Counted from the first letter of the stretch, positions 1-9,758 are shown. The stretch: 64,000 nucleotides of DNA from Pseudoalteromonas luteoviolacea (GCF_000814765.1 NZ_JWIC01000001.1:62001-126000), one strand, 5' to 3'. A program made the numbers and translations. The notes: generated by a model from the letters alone, not told the origin.

Positions 1-155
1 CCAAACTCTGCCGCATCATGTAACGCTTCGGGCAGTGCTGACTGTGATTTTAAAAACGAGAGAGATTGCCAAAAGCGCGTTTCATTATCTCGTGTTGCAG
101 TGAAATCGCTGATGTTTGATTCAGTGTAAATCTTAATCCAATTGTGTGCGGTCAT
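1..155 (-). CDS. Partial CDS, N-terminal 51 residues of unknown protein
   Basis: An ATG on the minus strand (complement of 153-155) opens a frame that runs to the left edge without a stop. The visible protein begins MTAHNWIKIYTESNISDF and is soluble in character, with no signal peptide or membrane segment in the first 51 residues. I do not recognise the family. It lies downstream of rraA on the same strand but behind a terminator-like hairpin, so it is probably its own transcription unit. It does not look like MenA, the rraA neighbour in E. coli, which is a polytopic membrane protein. Only the start is visible, so no function is assigned. Confidence 0.55.
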   Translation of the reverse strand, partial: MTAHNWIKIYTESNISDFTATRDNETRFWQSLSFLKSQSALPEALHDAAEF

Positions 156-182
156 GGTGTTTCGAGTATTACTGTAGGTTAG

Positions 183-226
183 AAAAAATAGCGTCAAAAG
201 GGCGCACTATGAATGCACCCGTTTGA
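183..226 (-). terminator. Probable rho-independent terminator after rraA
   Basis: Arms 194-206 and 214-226 form a stem of 11 pairs with two mismatches around a 7-base loop. Read on the minus strand, a run of six T (complement of 183-188) follows five bases after the stem. The spacing to the T run is slightly long, so the terminator may be weak. Confidence 0.5.
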
Positions 227-245
227 TGATGGAAAAAGGATGCTG

Positions 246-752
246 TTATGCGTCGTCTTCGTCTACTTCGAGGAGTAGTTCTTCGGCAGAGATAATAATG
301 CCAGTTGAGTCTGCATATAGAAAATCATCATCGAAAAATGAGACACCAGCAAAATTCACTGGAATACCTTGCACCCCAGCTCCTTCGCTGTCGGCACCCA
401 CTGGGATGGAGGCGATAGCTTGTATGCCTATTTCGCATTCTTCGAGCTCTTCTACATGTCGAACAGCACCATATACAATGATGCCTTGCCAATTATTCTC
501 TAGAGCCAATTCTGCAAGATCGATGTCAATTAGCGCGCGTCGTGTGGAGCCGCCGCCATCAATTAATAACACCTGCCCAGTTCCATCTTGTTGCAGTACT
601 TCAGCTATCACTTCATTGTTTTCGAAACACTTAACCGTTTTAATACGGCCGCAAAATGCATGCTGTCCGCCAAAGTTGATAAACATTGGCTCAAGTACGT
701 CAATGGCATCGGCGAAGTGATCACATAGATCAGATGTGCTGTAATCCATCAT
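246..752 (-). CDS. rraA: RraA, regulator of ribonuclease E activity A
   Basis: RraA binds RNase E and RNA-degradosome helicases and lowers their activity; it has a methyltransferase-like fold but no methyltransferase activity. The 168-residue protein matches the E. coli protein (161 aa) along its length: DYSTSDLCD near the start, NFGGQHAFCG, ITVKCFE-like KTVKCFENN, the LLIDGGGSTRRALID block and the VYGAVRHVEELEE and GIQAIASIPVGA segments. The C-terminus ends in an acidic tail. Two adjacent ATG codons are possible starts; GAGG lies 5 bases before the first and 8 before the second. Single-gene unit, ending in a hairpin. Confidence 0.95.
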   Translation of the reverse strand: MMDYSTSDLCDHFADAIDVLEPMFINFGGQHAFCGRIKTVKCFENNEVIAEVLQQDGTGQVLLIDGGGSTRRALIDIDLAELALENNWQGIIVYGAVRHVEELEECEIGIQAIASIPVGADSEGAGVQGIPVNFAGVSFFDDDFLYADSTGIIISAEELLLEVDEDDA

Positions 753-909
753 AGTATCCTCAGAGAATGGCTAAACTGTTGTCAGTATACTCCCATTAAT
801 AAGCTGCGCAATGCTTTGAATCAACTTACATAATTGTGTCACAAAAATGTCGCGTTATTGTTATTAAGCTCTTCTAAGCTGAAATTGTGAACAAATGTAA
901 GCAACTACG

Positions 910-1431
910 ATGAAAGCACAAATAATTAAACTCGATACAGCGCTTTATTTTGCATTGTATAAGCCAAAAAGACGCAAGTGGTTTAACTGGTTGATGTTAA
1001 TGCTATCTAAAAGTGGCAATGGTGGGTTGTATGTCATATTGGCGTTATTAAACGGATATTTTATGGGAAAGGTCGGCAGCATCTTTGTGCAAACAGTACT
1101 GCTCGCTTTTGCGATTGAGCGACCATTATATTTTTTATTGAAGAAGTATTTTGCCAGGGTTAGGCCATGTGACTGTTTAGCTGTCAAAGCCATGCTTACA
1201 CCGAGTGATAAATTTAGTATGCCATCGGGACACAGTGCGGGGGCATGGCTTTATGCAACGTGTTTAATGGAAGTTTATCCCGTACTGACCATCCCATTAT
1301 GCATATGGGCGACAGGGGTATCTCTGTCTAGAGTGCTGGTTGGGGTGCACTATCCAATTGATGTCATACTCGGAGCGCTAATGGGCAGTGGGTGTGCATT
1401 GTTAGCCGTTGGTATGTTAGGAGAGTTATGA
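910..1431 (+). CDS. PAP2-superfamily membrane phosphatase
   Basis: This 173-residue integral membrane protein carries the three parts of the PAP2 acid-phosphatase signature: KKYFARVRP (K-x6-RP type), PSGHSAG with the catalytic-site His, and SRVLVGVHYPIDV (SR-x5-H-x3-D). Hydrophobic segments surround them. PAP2 enzymes of this size dephosphorylate lipid phosphates such as undecaprenyl diphosphate or phosphatidylglycerophosphate at the membrane; the substrate here cannot be read from the sequence. Its stop overlaps the start of a glycosyltransferase gene (ATGA), so the two are translationally coupled and probably act in one lipid or glycolipid pathway. Confidence 0.85.
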   Translation: MKAQIIKLDTALYFALYKPKRRKWFNWLMLMLSKSGNGGLYVILALLNGYFMGKVGSIFVQTVLLAFAIERPLYFLLKKYFARVRPCDCLAVKAMLTPSDKFSMPSGHSAGAWLYATCLMEVYPVLTIPLCIWATGVSLSRVLVGVHYPIDVILGALMGSGCALLAVGMLGEL

Positions 1432-2474
1432 GAATACTTTATGGGATTCAAGGGACGGGTAATGGGCATATAACGCGTGCGCGTGTTATGGCTGAGTGCT
1501 TTACGAAACTTGGCATTGATGTTGATTATTTATTTTCTGGACGTGATGAAAACGCCTATTTTGATATGGGGGTATTTGGTCAGTATCAAGTACGGCGCGG
1601 ACTCAGCTTCATCACGCAAAGTGGCAAACTCGATTATCGGCAGACAGCAAAACAGCTGAAGCTGGGGACGTTTGTCAGGGATGTCAGGCAACTAGATATT
1701 AAACAATATGATTTGGTCTTTAATGATTTTGAACCGGTATCTGCGTGGGCTGCAAAGTTAGCCAAAGTGCCTGTCGTGGCGATGAGTCACCAAGCTGCAT
1801 TTTTATCTCCAGAGGTCCCCTTGTTTGGTGCTGGGTTTATGGAGCGTGCTTTGATCCGCTGGTTTGCACCTGCTAACGTGCATCTGGGTGTACATTGGCA
1901 ACCTTTTGCAAAAAATATACTCCCGCCATTTATTTCATTTCATGGCTGCGTCAAAGCTTCTATTGCAAATAAAATTTTGGTTTACTTACCTTTTGAAGAC
2001 TTAAATAGCATTGTGGAGTTGCTCGGTGACTTTCCAGATAGAGAATTCTATTGCTATCACCCAGATGCTCAAGATCAGTCATTGAATCATATTCATTTAC
2101 GCGCACCTTCACGCAGTGGCTTTTTAGAAGATTTAGCCAGTGCATCGGGTGTTGTGGCCAATGCGGGGTTTGAGTTGTCCAGCGAGGCATTGAAGTTTGG
2201 TAAGAAGTTGTTACTGAAGCCGCTACAGGGACAATTTGAGCAGTTAAGCAATGCAATGACATTGCAATCTCTTGGGTTAGCGGAAGTGATGAATTACCTT
2301 AACTCTGAAGCATTAGGAGAGTGGTTAGAACATCCAGAAGGCCAAATAATCGATTTCCCTTCTGATGCAACCCCATTAGCGAAATGGTTAGCTAACGGTC
2401 AATGGCAAGATTTCGACAGCTTACACGATAGTTTATGGCAACCAATCCTCTATAACAGGAACAAAGTTGCATAA
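1428..2474 (+). CDS. Glycosyltransferase of the MJ1255/VC2487 type
   Basis: The start is ATG 1428, inside the stop of the PAP2 gene, preceded by TAGGAGAG at good spacing; a longer frame begins upstream but has no ribosome site. The 348-residue protein begins with MRILYGIQGTGNGHITRA, the nucleotide-sugar transferase fold start typical of GT-B enzymes related to MurG/UGT and known as the MJ1255/VC2487 family. A conserved segment, VVANAGFELSSEALKFGKKLLLKPL, is cut here to its core GFELSSEAL: in GT-B enzymes this region binds the donor diphosphate. No signal peptide. Acceptor and donor are unknown; coupling to a PAP2 phosphatase suggests a lipid-linked acceptor. Confidence 0.8.
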   Translation: MRILYGIQGTGNGHITRARVMAECFTKLGIDVDYLFSGRDENAYFDMGVFGQYQVRRGLSFITQSGKLDYRQTAKQLKLGTFVRDVRQLDIKQYDLVFNDFEPVSAWAAKLAKVPVVAMSHQAAFLSPEVPLFGAGFMERALIRWFAPANVHLGVHWQPFAKNILPPFISFHGCVKASIANKILVYLPFEDLNSIVELLGDFPDREFYCYHPDAQDQSLNHIHLRAPSRSGFLEDLASASGVVANAGFELSSEALKFGKKLLLKPLQGQFEQLSNAMTLQSLGLAEVMNYLNSEALGEWLEHPEGQIIDFPSDATPLAKWLANGQWQDFDSLHDSLWQPILYNRNKVA

Positions 2475-2581
2475 TATGTAAATTCTTTGAAATATTTTTG
2501 CTTAAACATGTAGATTCGATTTCGGCGCAAGGTGAGTTTGGCTATACTATATTGCAGGTTCTGTAATAATTAGGTAACTGT

Positions 2582-4462
2582 ATGGCTCTACTTGAAAATC
2601 TAACCATTAAAAGGCGTTTGCAATTAAACGCAGTTGTTGTTGGTGTGGCATTGCTGGTTATGCTGGCGGTGATCATCACCGAAGCCAATACAATGCGCCA
2701 GTTGAATGAAACCATTCAATATGCAGAAGAACTGGATGTTCATGAGTTATCCATGCGCAAGTATGAGAAAAACTTTCTGTTTTACAAAGATGTAGAGGCG
2801 TTGGATAAATATGAAAAAGAATATCGTCTACTGAAAGAGAAAAAAGCCAAGTTAGAAGCGGTTTTTATTAATTTTAATATCGATTTAGGCCAGTTAGATC
2901 AGTTTGAGGTCCTTGTTACTCAGTACCACAAAGAATTTAATCGGGTTGTTGAGTTACAAAAAACCATCGGTTTGCATCCAAAAGATGCGCTGTATGGTGA
3001 GCTGAGAAAAGCCGTGCATGGCGTTGAAACGCTATTAAAGCAAAAAGAAGATTACAAGCTTTTGACGACTATGCTGCAGTTAAGACGTGCAGAAAAAGAT
3101 TTTATGTTGCGTCTGGATACAAAATATCTAGGTAAATTCAATAAGCACATAGATACTTTCGAGTCTCAAATTAGAGAGTCAAGCCACGATCGCGCCTATC
3201 AACAAGAGCTGATCAATCTATTGGGTGTATATCAAACGAAGTTTAAAGGGCTGATCGATGCACAGGTTGAGCTTGGGGTAGATTTGAACAGCGGTGCACT
3301 GGGCGATATGCGCAAAGTGGTTAAAGAAAGTGATGCAGTTGTAGTTGCTATTGTTGAGCAAACCAAGCAAGAAATCGCTGACAATGCTGAATTTGCTAAA
3401 ACGGTCGCTATTCTTATTTTCGTTGCCGCGGCTGCAATCGTGATGATTTTAGTGTGGTCAACGAGCCGCTCGATTATTCGTCCGGTAGAGCGTGTGTATC
3501 AAACGATTGAGCGCATTCGACGTGAGAATAATCTGGGTATATTGATAGAGCAAAGTGGTAATGATGAAATCACCATTATGACCCGAGATTTCAATAGCTT
3601 AATCGAAGATTTCAAAAACCTGATTTCGGATGTAAATCGTGCGCTAGTGACCATCAATGATGCTACAGAGCATTTGTCGGCAACAACGGCGCAAACCAGC
3701 GCAGGCATGAATGAGCAATTACATGAAGCAGACATGGTAGCGACCGCGGCAACCGAAATGCAGGCCACCATTCAAGATATTTCCCACAATACTGAAGCGG
3801 CTGCGCAAAAAGCGGAATCAACCAATAATAATGCACAACAAGGGCGCAGTGAAGTCACTTCAACCATTGACCATATCATGGCATTGTCTCATTCGTTGAG
3901 TGGTGCATCGGAAGTGGTCGGGCAGCTAGAGCGAGATGGTGAAACCATCGGTTCAGTGCTAGACGTGATCCGAGGTATTGCCGAGCAGACTAACTTACTT
4001 GCATTGAATGCGGCGATTGAAGCTGCACGTGCCGGTGAGCAAGGCCGTGGCTTTGCGGTTGTTGCTGATGAAGTAAGATCACTCGCTCAGCGCACCCAAG
4101 ACTCTACACAAGAGATTGAAAGTATTATTTCTACACTGCAACAGCGCACGCAGGATGTGGTGAGTATAATGGAAGAGTGCCGCAGCCAGAGTAATGAAAG
4201 TGTGGAGCAAGCAGAGCGCGCGGGTGAGCTGTTAGGTCTGATCACTGAGGATGTACAAAACATCATGGACATGAGTACGCACATTGCAACGGCAATTGAT
4301 GAGCAAAATCAGGTCGCATCTGAAGTGAACAAAAATGTAGTGAAGATCAGAGACATTGCGCAAGGGGCGTCTGAGCACGCAGCATCAAATGCACAAAGTA
4401 GTGAAGAGCTTTCTGAACAGGCCCGTGCATTACATGACGCCATCGACAAATACAAAGTATAA
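2582..4462 (+). CDS. Methyl-accepting chemotaxis protein with HBM-type sensor domain
   Basis: Transmembrane chemoreceptor of 626 residues that passes a periplasmic ligand signal to the CheA/CheW complex. Layout: TM1 about residues 15-33, a long helical periplasmic domain to about 265, TM2 about 268-292, HAMP to about 345, and a cytoplasmic MA domain. The periplasmic part holds two related helices, [10 protein letters not shown] and [10 protein letters not shown], which resemble the repeated motif of helical bimodular (HBM) sensors. The signalling tip contains [20 protein letters not shown], the near-invariant MCP hairpin. No terminal CheR-docking pentapeptide is evident (ends DKYKV). It is a single-gene unit followed by a perfect 9-bp hairpin. 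Ligand unknown. Confidence 0.93.
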   Translation: MALLENLTIKRRLQLNAVVVGVALLVMLAVIITEANTMRQLNETIQYAEELDVHELSMRKYEKNFLFYKDVEALDKYEKEYRLLKEKKAKLEAVFINFNIDLGQLDQFEVLVTQYHKEFNRVVELQKTIGLHPKDALYGELRKAVHGVETLLKQKEDYKLLTTMLQLRRAEKDFMLRLDTKYLGKFNKHIDTFESQIRESSHDRAYQQELINLLGVYQTKFKGLIDAQVELGVDLNSGALGDMRKVVKESDAVVVAIVEQTKQEIADNAEFAKTVAILIFVAAAAIVMILVWSTSRSIIRPVERVYQTIERIRRENNLGILIEQSGNDEITIMTRDFNSLIEDFKNLISDVNRALVTINDATEHLSATTAQTSAGMNEQLHEADMVATAATEMQATIQDISHNTEAAAQKAESTNNNAQQGRSEVTSTIDHIMALSHSLSGASEVVGQLERDGETIGSVLDVIRGIAEQTNLLALNAAIEAARAGEQGRGFAVVADEVRSLAQRTQDSTQEIESIISTLQQRTQDVVSIMEECRSQSNESVEQAERAGELLGLITEDVQNIMDMSTHIATAIDEQNQVASEVNKNVVKIRDIAQGASEHAASNAQSSEELSEQARALHDAIDKYKV

Positions 4463-4470
4463 CCTCTCGA

Positions 4471-4493
4471 GCGCCTAAAGCAGATTTAGGCGC
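4471..4493 (+). terminator. Hairpin after chemoreceptor gene
   Basis: GCGCCTAAA (4471-4479) pairs perfectly with TTTAGGCGC (4485-4493) around a 5-base loop, 8 bases after the stop codon. Only a short mixed T stretch follows, so it may act partly by stabilising the 3' end. Confidence 0.5.
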
Positions 4494-4554
4494 ATCACTT
4501 TCGAGCGTGTCTAAAAGGTTTAAATCGATGATGCGTCGAGTTCACAACTCTGAT

Positions 4555-4929
4555 TTAAGGGACAAATTTAATAGGCACACTGTCTTGGCTCTGGCGATGT
4601 GCCGCTACCTTATCCTGATATTGTTGCCATAGCTGTTTGTGGTGATCACATAACTTACGTAAATACTGCCAGCTAAAAAGCCCTGAGTTATGGCCATCAT
4701 CAAAGCACAGCCTAACGGCGTAATGGCCAACTGGTTCAATGGTCACGATGGTGACGTTTTGTTTATTTAAGACCAGTTGAGCTTGCTCTGGACTATGACC
4801 CTGCACTTCGGCAGAGGGGGAATGGGTTCGTAAAAATTCCGCACTGACAGAGGTGTGAAGATTATCGTCAAAGGTAATGTCGAGCAGTTTGCTCTGGCGG
4901 TGATAGTGGAGCTTGGTTACTTGATACAT
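4555..4929 (-). CDS. DUF971 (gamma-butyrobetaine hydroxylase N-terminal-like) protein
   Basis: A 124-residue soluble protein of the DUF971 family, a small beta-rich fold also found at the N-terminus of gamma-butyrobetaine hydroxylase. Recognisable parts are TKLHYHRQSKLLDITFDD, the FLRTHSPSAEVQGH segment and the near-invariant DGHNSGLFSWQYLRKLC. Stand-alone members often sit beside hslVU in proteobacteria, as here, or near iron-sulphur genes; their function is not firmly established. The ATG (4929) fits the family start, but the bases directly before it are the U-tract of a strong hairpin after hslU, and there is no Shine-Dalgarno sequence. Expression must come by read-through or an unusual mode of initiation. 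Confidence 0.85.
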   Translation of the reverse strand: MYQVTKLHYHRQSKLLDITFDDNLHTSVSAEFLRTHSPSAEVQGHSPEQAQLVLNKQNVTIVTIEPVGHYAVRLCFDDGHNSGLFSWQYLRKLCDHHKQLWQQYQDKVAAHRQSQDSVPIKFVP

Positions 4930-4955
4930 AAAAATGGGGCCAGCTTAGCTGGCCC
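4930..4955 (-). terminator. Intrinsic terminator after hslU, abutting the DUF971 start codon
   Basis: On the minus strand GGGCCAGC (4955-4948) pairs with GCTGGCCC (4044-4937 side, 4944-4937) around a 3-base loop, followed by CA and five T (4934-4930) and then directly by the ATG of the DUF971 gene. It is a canonical GC-rich stem with U-tract, placed between two genes of the same strand. Confidence 0.8.
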
Positions 4956-4965
4956 TGTCTCCAAA

Positions 4966-6294
4966 TTATAGGATGAAGCGACTAAGGTCTTCATCTTTAA
5001 CCAGCATATCTAAATGCTGTTCAACGTATTGAGCATCAATCGTCAGTGCTTGACCTGATTTCTCTGACGCGTCGAAAGAAATTTCTTCCATCAGCTTTTC
5101 CATCACAGTGTGAAGACGTCTAGCACCGATGTTTTCTGTCTTTTCATTCACCTGCCATGCGGCTTCTGCAATGCGTTCGATGGCATCATCAGTAAAGTCG
5201 ACAGACACTTGCTCTGTTTTTAACAAGGCCTGTTGCTGCTCAGTCAGTGAAGCATGCGGCTCTGTCAGAATGCGTTTAAAGTCTTTTGCGGTGAGTGCTT
5301 CTAGCTCTACACGGATCGGCAAGCGGCCCTGCAATTCAGGAATAAGATCCGATGGCTTCGCCATTTGGAATGCGCCTGACGCAATAAACAAGATGTGATC
5401 GGTTTTCACCATACCGTGTTTGGTACTGACCGTTGAGCCTTCAATTAAAGGCAGTAAATCACGTTGTACGCCTTCACGGCTGACATCTGGACCTGACGCT
5501 TCACCACGCTTACAGATTTTGTCAATTTCATCAACAAATACAATGCCGTTTTGTTCCACAGCAAAGATGGCTTGCTCTTTTAGCTCTTCAGGATTAACCA
5601 GCTTGGCAGCTTCTTCTTCAATGAGTAACTTGAAAGCTTCTTTGATTTTCAGTTTGCGATTCTTTTTCTTATCACCAGATAAGTTTTGGAACATGCCTTG
5701 TAGCTGGTTGGTCATTTCTTCCATACCAGGAGGCGCCATGATCTCTACTTGCGGCGATGTCTCAGCGATGTCTATCTCAATTTCTTTATCGTCTAACTGG
5801 CCTTCACGCAGCTTTTTACGGAACACTTGGCGAGTTGAACTGTTTTCAGCTGGCTGTGCTTCGCCCCAAGCGTCTTTTGCTGGTGGCAATAGTGCATCAA
5901 GAATACGTTCTTCAGCCGCTTCTTCTGCACGGTGTTTATGCTTTTTAGTTTGCTGTTCGCGGGTCATTTTAAATGACACTTCTACTAAATCGCGGATAAT
6001 GGTTTCAACTTCTTTGCCGACGTAACCCACTTCGGTGAATTTGGTTGCTTCCACTTTGATAAATGGCGCGTTGGCAAGCTTGGCAAGACGACGTGCGATC
6101 TCGGTTTTACCAACACCCGTTGGACCAATCATTAGAATGTTTTTTGGGGTGACTTCAGCGCGAAGATCGTCATTAAGTTGCATGCGACGCCAGCGGTTAC
6201 GAAGTGCGATGGCCACTGCTTTTTTAGCCTTGTCTTGACCAATGATATGTTGGTCTAGCTCATGAACGATTTCTCTCGGTGTCATTGCTGTCAT
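4966..6294 (-). CDS. hslU: HslU, ATPase subunit of the HslVU protease
   Basis: AAA+ unfoldase that docks on the HslV peptidase in the cytoplasm and feeds it unfolded proteins. 442 residues, against 443 in E. coli. Walker A GPTGVGKT at residues 57-64, Walker B with [11 protein letters not shown], the I-domain insertion rich in charged residues between them, sensor/box [12 protein letters not shown], and the C-terminal LSRFIL tail that inserts into HslV pockets. It starts 11 bases after the hslV stop, so the pair is co-transcribed hslV-hslU. A GC-rich hairpin with a U-tract follows. Confidence 0.97.
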   Translation of the reverse strand: MTAMTPREIVHELDQHIIGQDKAKKAVAIALRNRWRRMQLNDDLRAEVTPKNILMIGPTGVGKTEIARRLAKLANAPFIKVEATKFTEVGYVGKEVETIIRDLVEVSFKMTREQQTKKHKHRAEEAAEERILDALLPPAKDAWGEAQPAENSSTRQVFRKKLREGQLDDKEIEIDIAETSPQVEIMAPPGMEEMTNQLQGMFQNLSGDKKKNRKLKIKEAFKLLIEEEAAKLVNPEELKEQAIFAVEQNGIVFVDEIDKICKRGEASGPDVSREGVQRDLLPLIEGSTVSTKHGMVKTDHILFIASGAFQMAKPSDLIPELQGRLPIRVELEALTAKDFKRILTEPHASLTEQQQALLKTEQVSVDFTDDAIERIAEAAWQVNEKTENIGARRLHTVMEKLMEEISFDASEKSGQALTIDAQYVEQHLDMLVKDEDLSRFIL

Positions 6295-6305
6295 GGATTT
6301 TCCTA

Positions 6306-6824
6306 TTACAATTCTTCGATGGTCTGGAAGTTGTTGGTGAATACACAGATATCACCGGCAATCTTCAAGCTTTTCTCGACGATTTCGCGTGCACTTAAAT
6401 CGGTATTTTCAATCAGTGCAGTAGCTGCTGCTTGCGCAAAATTACCGCCGCTACCAATTGCGATTAGGTCGTGCTCTGGCTGCACAACATCACCATTACC
6501 AGTGATAATCAAAGATGCAGTCTCATCTGCAACGGCAAGGAGTGCTTCTAGTTTTCTCAATGCGCGATCCGTTCGCCAATCTTTGGCCATTTCGACAGCG
6601 GCACGCGTAAGGTGTCCTTGGTGCATTTCTAACTTTGTTTCGAAACGCTCAAATAGTGTAAATGCATCGGCTGTACCGCCAGCAAAACCTGCCAGTACTT
6701 TACCGTTATAAAGGCGACGTACTTTTCTTGCGTTGCCTTTCATCACCGTATTGCCAAGAGACACTTGGCCGTCACCGCCGATAACCACTTTGTCATCGCG
6801 ACGAACACTTACGATAGTAGTCAT
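6306..6824 (-). CDS. hslV: HslV, peptidase subunit of the HslVU protease
   Basis: Proteasome-like N-terminal nucleophile hydrolase. The protein starts [20 protein letters not shown]; removal of Met exposes the catalytic Thr1. Conserved [15 protein letters not shown], and [14 protein letters not shown] segments follow; length 172 residues, close to the 176 of E. coli. It forms a double hexamer capped by HslU. In many gammaproteobacteria the pair is heat-shock induced; I did not identify a sigma-32 promoter by eye. The 75-base gap to ftsN upstream leaves room for a promoter. Confidence 0.97.
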   Translation of the reverse strand: MTTIVSVRRDDKVVIGGDGQVSLGNTVMKGNARKVRRLYNGKVLAGFAGGTADAFTLFERFETKLEMHQGHLTRAAVEMAKDWRTDRALRKLEALLAVADETASLIITGNGDVVQPEHDLIAIGSGGNFAQAAATALIENTDLSAREIVEKSLKIAGDICVFTNNFQTIEEL

Positions 6825-6899
6825 AGTATTCCTTAAAAGAGGCCTTTGCCTCGGATAATTATATCAATAAATGCATAGATGAGGGCGGCTGGGCTAATT

Positions 6900-7439
6900 T
6901 CAAGTCCAGCCCCAAATTCCGCAATCAACGATTTTGATGCGTTGTAATCTGTTCTTGTCGCTTTCGGCTTCTCGCTTTTTATCATAAGGCCCTAAGCGGA
7001 CACGATACCAGACTCCATTACTTCCCTCAGTACGACGGATTTCCGATATCAAACCTGCAAATGCGATACGCGCCTTACGTTTTTCTGCTTGTTCGTAAGT
7101 TCGAAATGAACCACATTGCATTTGAAAAGGGCCTCTTGATTTGATGACCTTAACCTCAGCTTCTACTTGCGCTGTTTTCATATCATGGATGAACGTAGGT
7201 GGACGCGGTAATTCTTTCTTTTCTTCTACCACTTCGGCTGGCTCTGTGGGTTTCTGAGCCTGTTCTACCTTGGCGGGATCTGCATGTTCCTTGATAAACC
7301 ACAGTCCATAGCCAAACCCCCCAATCAACAGTATTGCAAAAGCCGCGAGGGCTTTTGGAAAAGGTTTTTGTGCTTTAGGCTGCTGTTTTTTTTGGCCCTT
7401 TTTTTTGGGCGTTTTATTTATATAATCGTGTTGTGCCAT
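6900..7439 (-). CDS. ftsN: FtsN-like SPOR-domain cell-division protein
   Basis: Bitopic inner-membrane protein of 179 residues: a short basic cytoplasmic tail very rich in Lys and Gln (residues 1-28), one membrane span about 29-50 (ALAAFAILLIGGFGYGLWFI), a charged Pro/Glu-rich linker, and a SPOR domain about 105-176 that begins FQMQCGSFRTYEQAE and ends in GIWGWT. SPOR domains bind denuded glycan at the septum, and FtsN triggers septal peptidoglycan synthesis. It is shorter than E. coli FtsN (319 aa), mostly through the linker. The gene lies 6 bases after priA, the usual priA-ftsN pairing. Confidence 0.85.
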   Translation of the reverse strand: MAQHDYINKTPKKKGQKKQQPKAQKPFPKALAAFAILLIGGFGYGLWFIKEHADPAKVEQAQKPTEPAEVVEEKKELPRPPTFIHDMKTAQVEAEVKVIKSRGPFQMQCGSFRTYEQAEKRKARIAFAGLISEIRRTEGSNGVWYRVRLGPYDKKREAESDKNRLQRIKIVDCGIWGWT

Positions 7440-7445
7440 AACTGT

Positions 7446-9617
7446 TTAGTAGGTGTCCATAGGATCAACATCAATATTCCAACGCACGCGTGTTGCAAGC
7501 TTGTGGCTGCTTATATATTCCTTTAATTGCGTGAGATACTGATGCAAAACATTACGTTGTGTTGCTTGTATATGTAATTGATAGCGATACTTTCCTGCAA
7601 GGCGCTCCATCGGCGCCGGGATCGGTCCCAGCAATTGTATACCAGAGAATGGTTGTGCAGGAACCAGATCAGATAAAAATGTCATGACCAAATTTGCAGA
7701 GGTTGCTTCTGCCCTGATGAGCGCCAAGTGAGTATAAGGTGGCAGCATGGCCTCTTGTCGCTCTGTGAGGGCATAGCGAGCGAAGTCTTGATAGCCATTA
7801 TTTACTAAGTCTTGCAGCAGTGGATGTTCAGGAAAATGCGTCTGCAAAATAACAGTACCCGCTTCACCGCTGCGACCAGCCCGCCCTGCGACTTGGGTGA
7901 TTAGCTGTGCCATATGTTCGGTTGCTCTAAAGTCACTTGAGTATAAACCACTATCAACATCTAAAATGACCACCAGTGCGACATCGGGGAAATGGTGACC
8001 TTTGGCTAACATCTGAGTCCCAATTAAGACTTGCGCGCCGCCTTGATGAATTTTCTCAAGCGCACTTTCTAAACTGCCTTTACGGCGTGTTGAGTCTCTA
8101 TCAATACGACTGACGGGCACGTCGGGAAAGTGTGAAGTGACAAACTCTTCTAGCTGTTCGGTCCCCAGTCCCGTTGGCATAATTTGTGTGCTACCACAAT
8201 CAGGACATTGATGGGGGACATATTGCTGTTCGCCACAGTGATGGCATACCAAGCGCTGCATGGTTTTATGATAAGTCGCGCTGGTACTACAATGATGACA
8301 ATCACTTAGCCAGCCGCATTCGTGGCAGATAAGTGTGGGGGCAAAACCTCGGCGATTGAGAAAGATCATCGCTTGCTTACCCATAGAGAGGGTGCGCTCA
8401 ATGGCCTTTAAGCTGGTACTGGCGAAGCCGCCTTGTGTCTGTTGCGCTTTCATATCAACCAACAAAAATTGATTGTCTTGACTGGTTTGTGCGCGCTTGC
8501 TGAGCGTGAGCAATTGAAATTTGTTGTCTAACGCCTTTTTTAAGGTTTCAAGAGCTGGGGTGGCAGTGCCCAGTAGCAATGGACACTGAGTTTGATGTGC
8601 TCGGTAAGCGGCTAAGTCACGGGCATGATATCGTAAACTATCCTGCTGCTTGAACGAGTGATCATGTTCTTCATCCACTATGATCATTGCAAGAGACTGA
8701 AATGGCAGGAAGATACTAGAACGAGTTCCAATGACCAGCGCTGTAGTGGCTTGTTGCGCTCTGCGCCATGTATGAAGGCGCTCATTATCGGTTAAATTTG
8801 AGTGCCATAAGTCAATTGGCAGCCCGGGAAAACGTCGTTTAAATCGGTTTACCGTCTGAGGGGTAAGGCCAATTTCTGGCACTAGCACAAGCGCCTGTTG
8901 ACCGGCACTGAGTACTTTTTCCAAACACTGTAAATAGACTTCGGTTTTGCCGCTACCTGTCACGCCTTCAATTAAAAAAGTACGAAACCCCTCAGTATGA
9001 TTGATGGCACTGCATGCGGTCGCTTGTTCTTCATTTAAAATTGGTTTGCTACCCACAGATAACGTTGCATGTTGCCAAGAGGTATCGGCGCGTAGCTCTT
9101 CGCGAATTAGCTGCTTTTCCAGCAAGCCTTTTATTTGTGCTTGCGTAAAGCCTAGGGTTTTCAGTTCTGTATGCGTGGCATCGCCTGCGGTGCGCAATTG
9201 CTCAATTAACGCCAGTTGTTTCTTCGCACGCAGCTGTGAAGTGACTTGTCCTTCATCCGTTAAAGTGAGCATAGGGACTTGAGTCTTATCGACATCTTGA
9301 CCATCTCGCAGTGCGCCAGGAAGCGCGGTAAATAAAGTTTCACCGAAAGGGTAACAATAATAGTGACTGATAAACTGTAAAAAGCTTAAGTGGGCACTAT
9401 CTAAAATGGGGTGCGCATCGATGACGTCATCGATTGGTTTTATTTTATCAACAGGGACGTCACTGTGAGCCTTCAACTCTGTTACAACGGCCACGCAGCG
9501 TCGATTGGCAAATTTGACCCAAACACGGCCTCCAACACAAGGCGACATAGAGGCTGGATAGGTATAATCAAATGTTTTGTGTAAAGGGACTTTTATTGCG
9601 ACAGCTGCAAATGGCAT
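7446..9617 (-). CDS. priA: PriA, primosomal replication-restart helicase
   Basis: 3'-5' DNA helicase that recognises stalled forks and D-loops and loads DnaB through PriB/DnaT. 723 residues (E. coli 732). N-terminal DNA-binding domain starts PFAAVAIKVPLHKTFDYTY; helicase core has Walker A GVTGSGKTEVYL, Walker B VDEEHDHSFKQQ, and NRRGFAPTLICHECGW leading into the zinc-binding module with the paired CxxC motifs CHECGWLSDC, CHHCGE and CPDCGS; then GTQMLAKGHHFPDV and QVAGRAGR (motif VI). All key elements are intact. Followed closely by ftsN. Confidence 0.97.
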   Translation of the reverse strand: MPFAAVAIKVPLHKTFDYTYPASMSPCVGGRVWVKFANRRCVAVVTELKAHSDVPVDKIKPIDDVIDAHPILDSAHLSFLQFISHYYCYPFGETLFTALPGALRDGQDVDKTQVPMLTLTDEGQVTSQLRAKKQLALIEQLRTAGDATHTELKTLGFTQAQIKGLLEKQLIREELRADTSWQHATLSVGSKPILNEEQATACSAINHTEGFRTFLIEGVTGSGKTEVYLQCLEKVLSAGQQALVLVPEIGLTPQTVNRFKRRFPGLPIDLWHSNLTDNERLHTWRRAQQATTALVIGTRSSIFLPFQSLAMIIVDEEHDHSFKQQDSLRYHARDLAAYRAHQTQCPLLLGTATPALETLKKALDNKFQLLTLSKRAQTSQDNQFLLVDMKAQQTQGGFASTSLKAIERTLSMGKQAMIFLNRRGFAPTLICHECGWLSDCHHCSTSATYHKTMQRLVCHHCGEQQYVPHQCPDCGSTQIMPTGLGTEQLEEFVTSHFPDVPVSRIDRDSTRRKGSLESALEKIHQGGAQVLIGTQMLAKGHHFPDVALVVILDVDSGLYSSDFRATEHMAQLITQVAGRAGRSGEAGTVILQTHFPEHPLLQDLVNNGYQDFARYALTERQEAMLPPYTHLALIRAEATSANLVMTFLSDLVPAQPFSGIQLLGPIPAPMERLAGKYRYQLHIQATQRNVLHQYLTQLKEYISSHKLATRVRWNIDVDPMDTY

Positions 9618-9758
9618 GTGTGCTCCAAGTGATCCGCCTATTGCGTAAAGTATAAATATGAAGTGGAGTGAGTATACCTCATCACCCTGTGCTTGTGAGC
9701 GTAAATTGCGGACAGCAAACAGGAATAATAAAAATCTAATGGAATACTAATTTATTGC

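Noticed and set aside
223..720. 165-codon frame opposite rraA
   Set aside because: Ser/Cys-rich product, mirror of a conserved gene.
1392..1427. Upstream start for the glycosyltransferase
   Set aside because: The extra 12 residues lie in the PAP2 frame's tail and lack a ribosome site; ATG 1428 follows TAGGAGAG.
5420..6025. 201-codon open frame antisense to hslU
   Set aside because: Opposite a complete, well-conserved gene and Ser-rich without any family likeness; a shadow of hslU codon bias.
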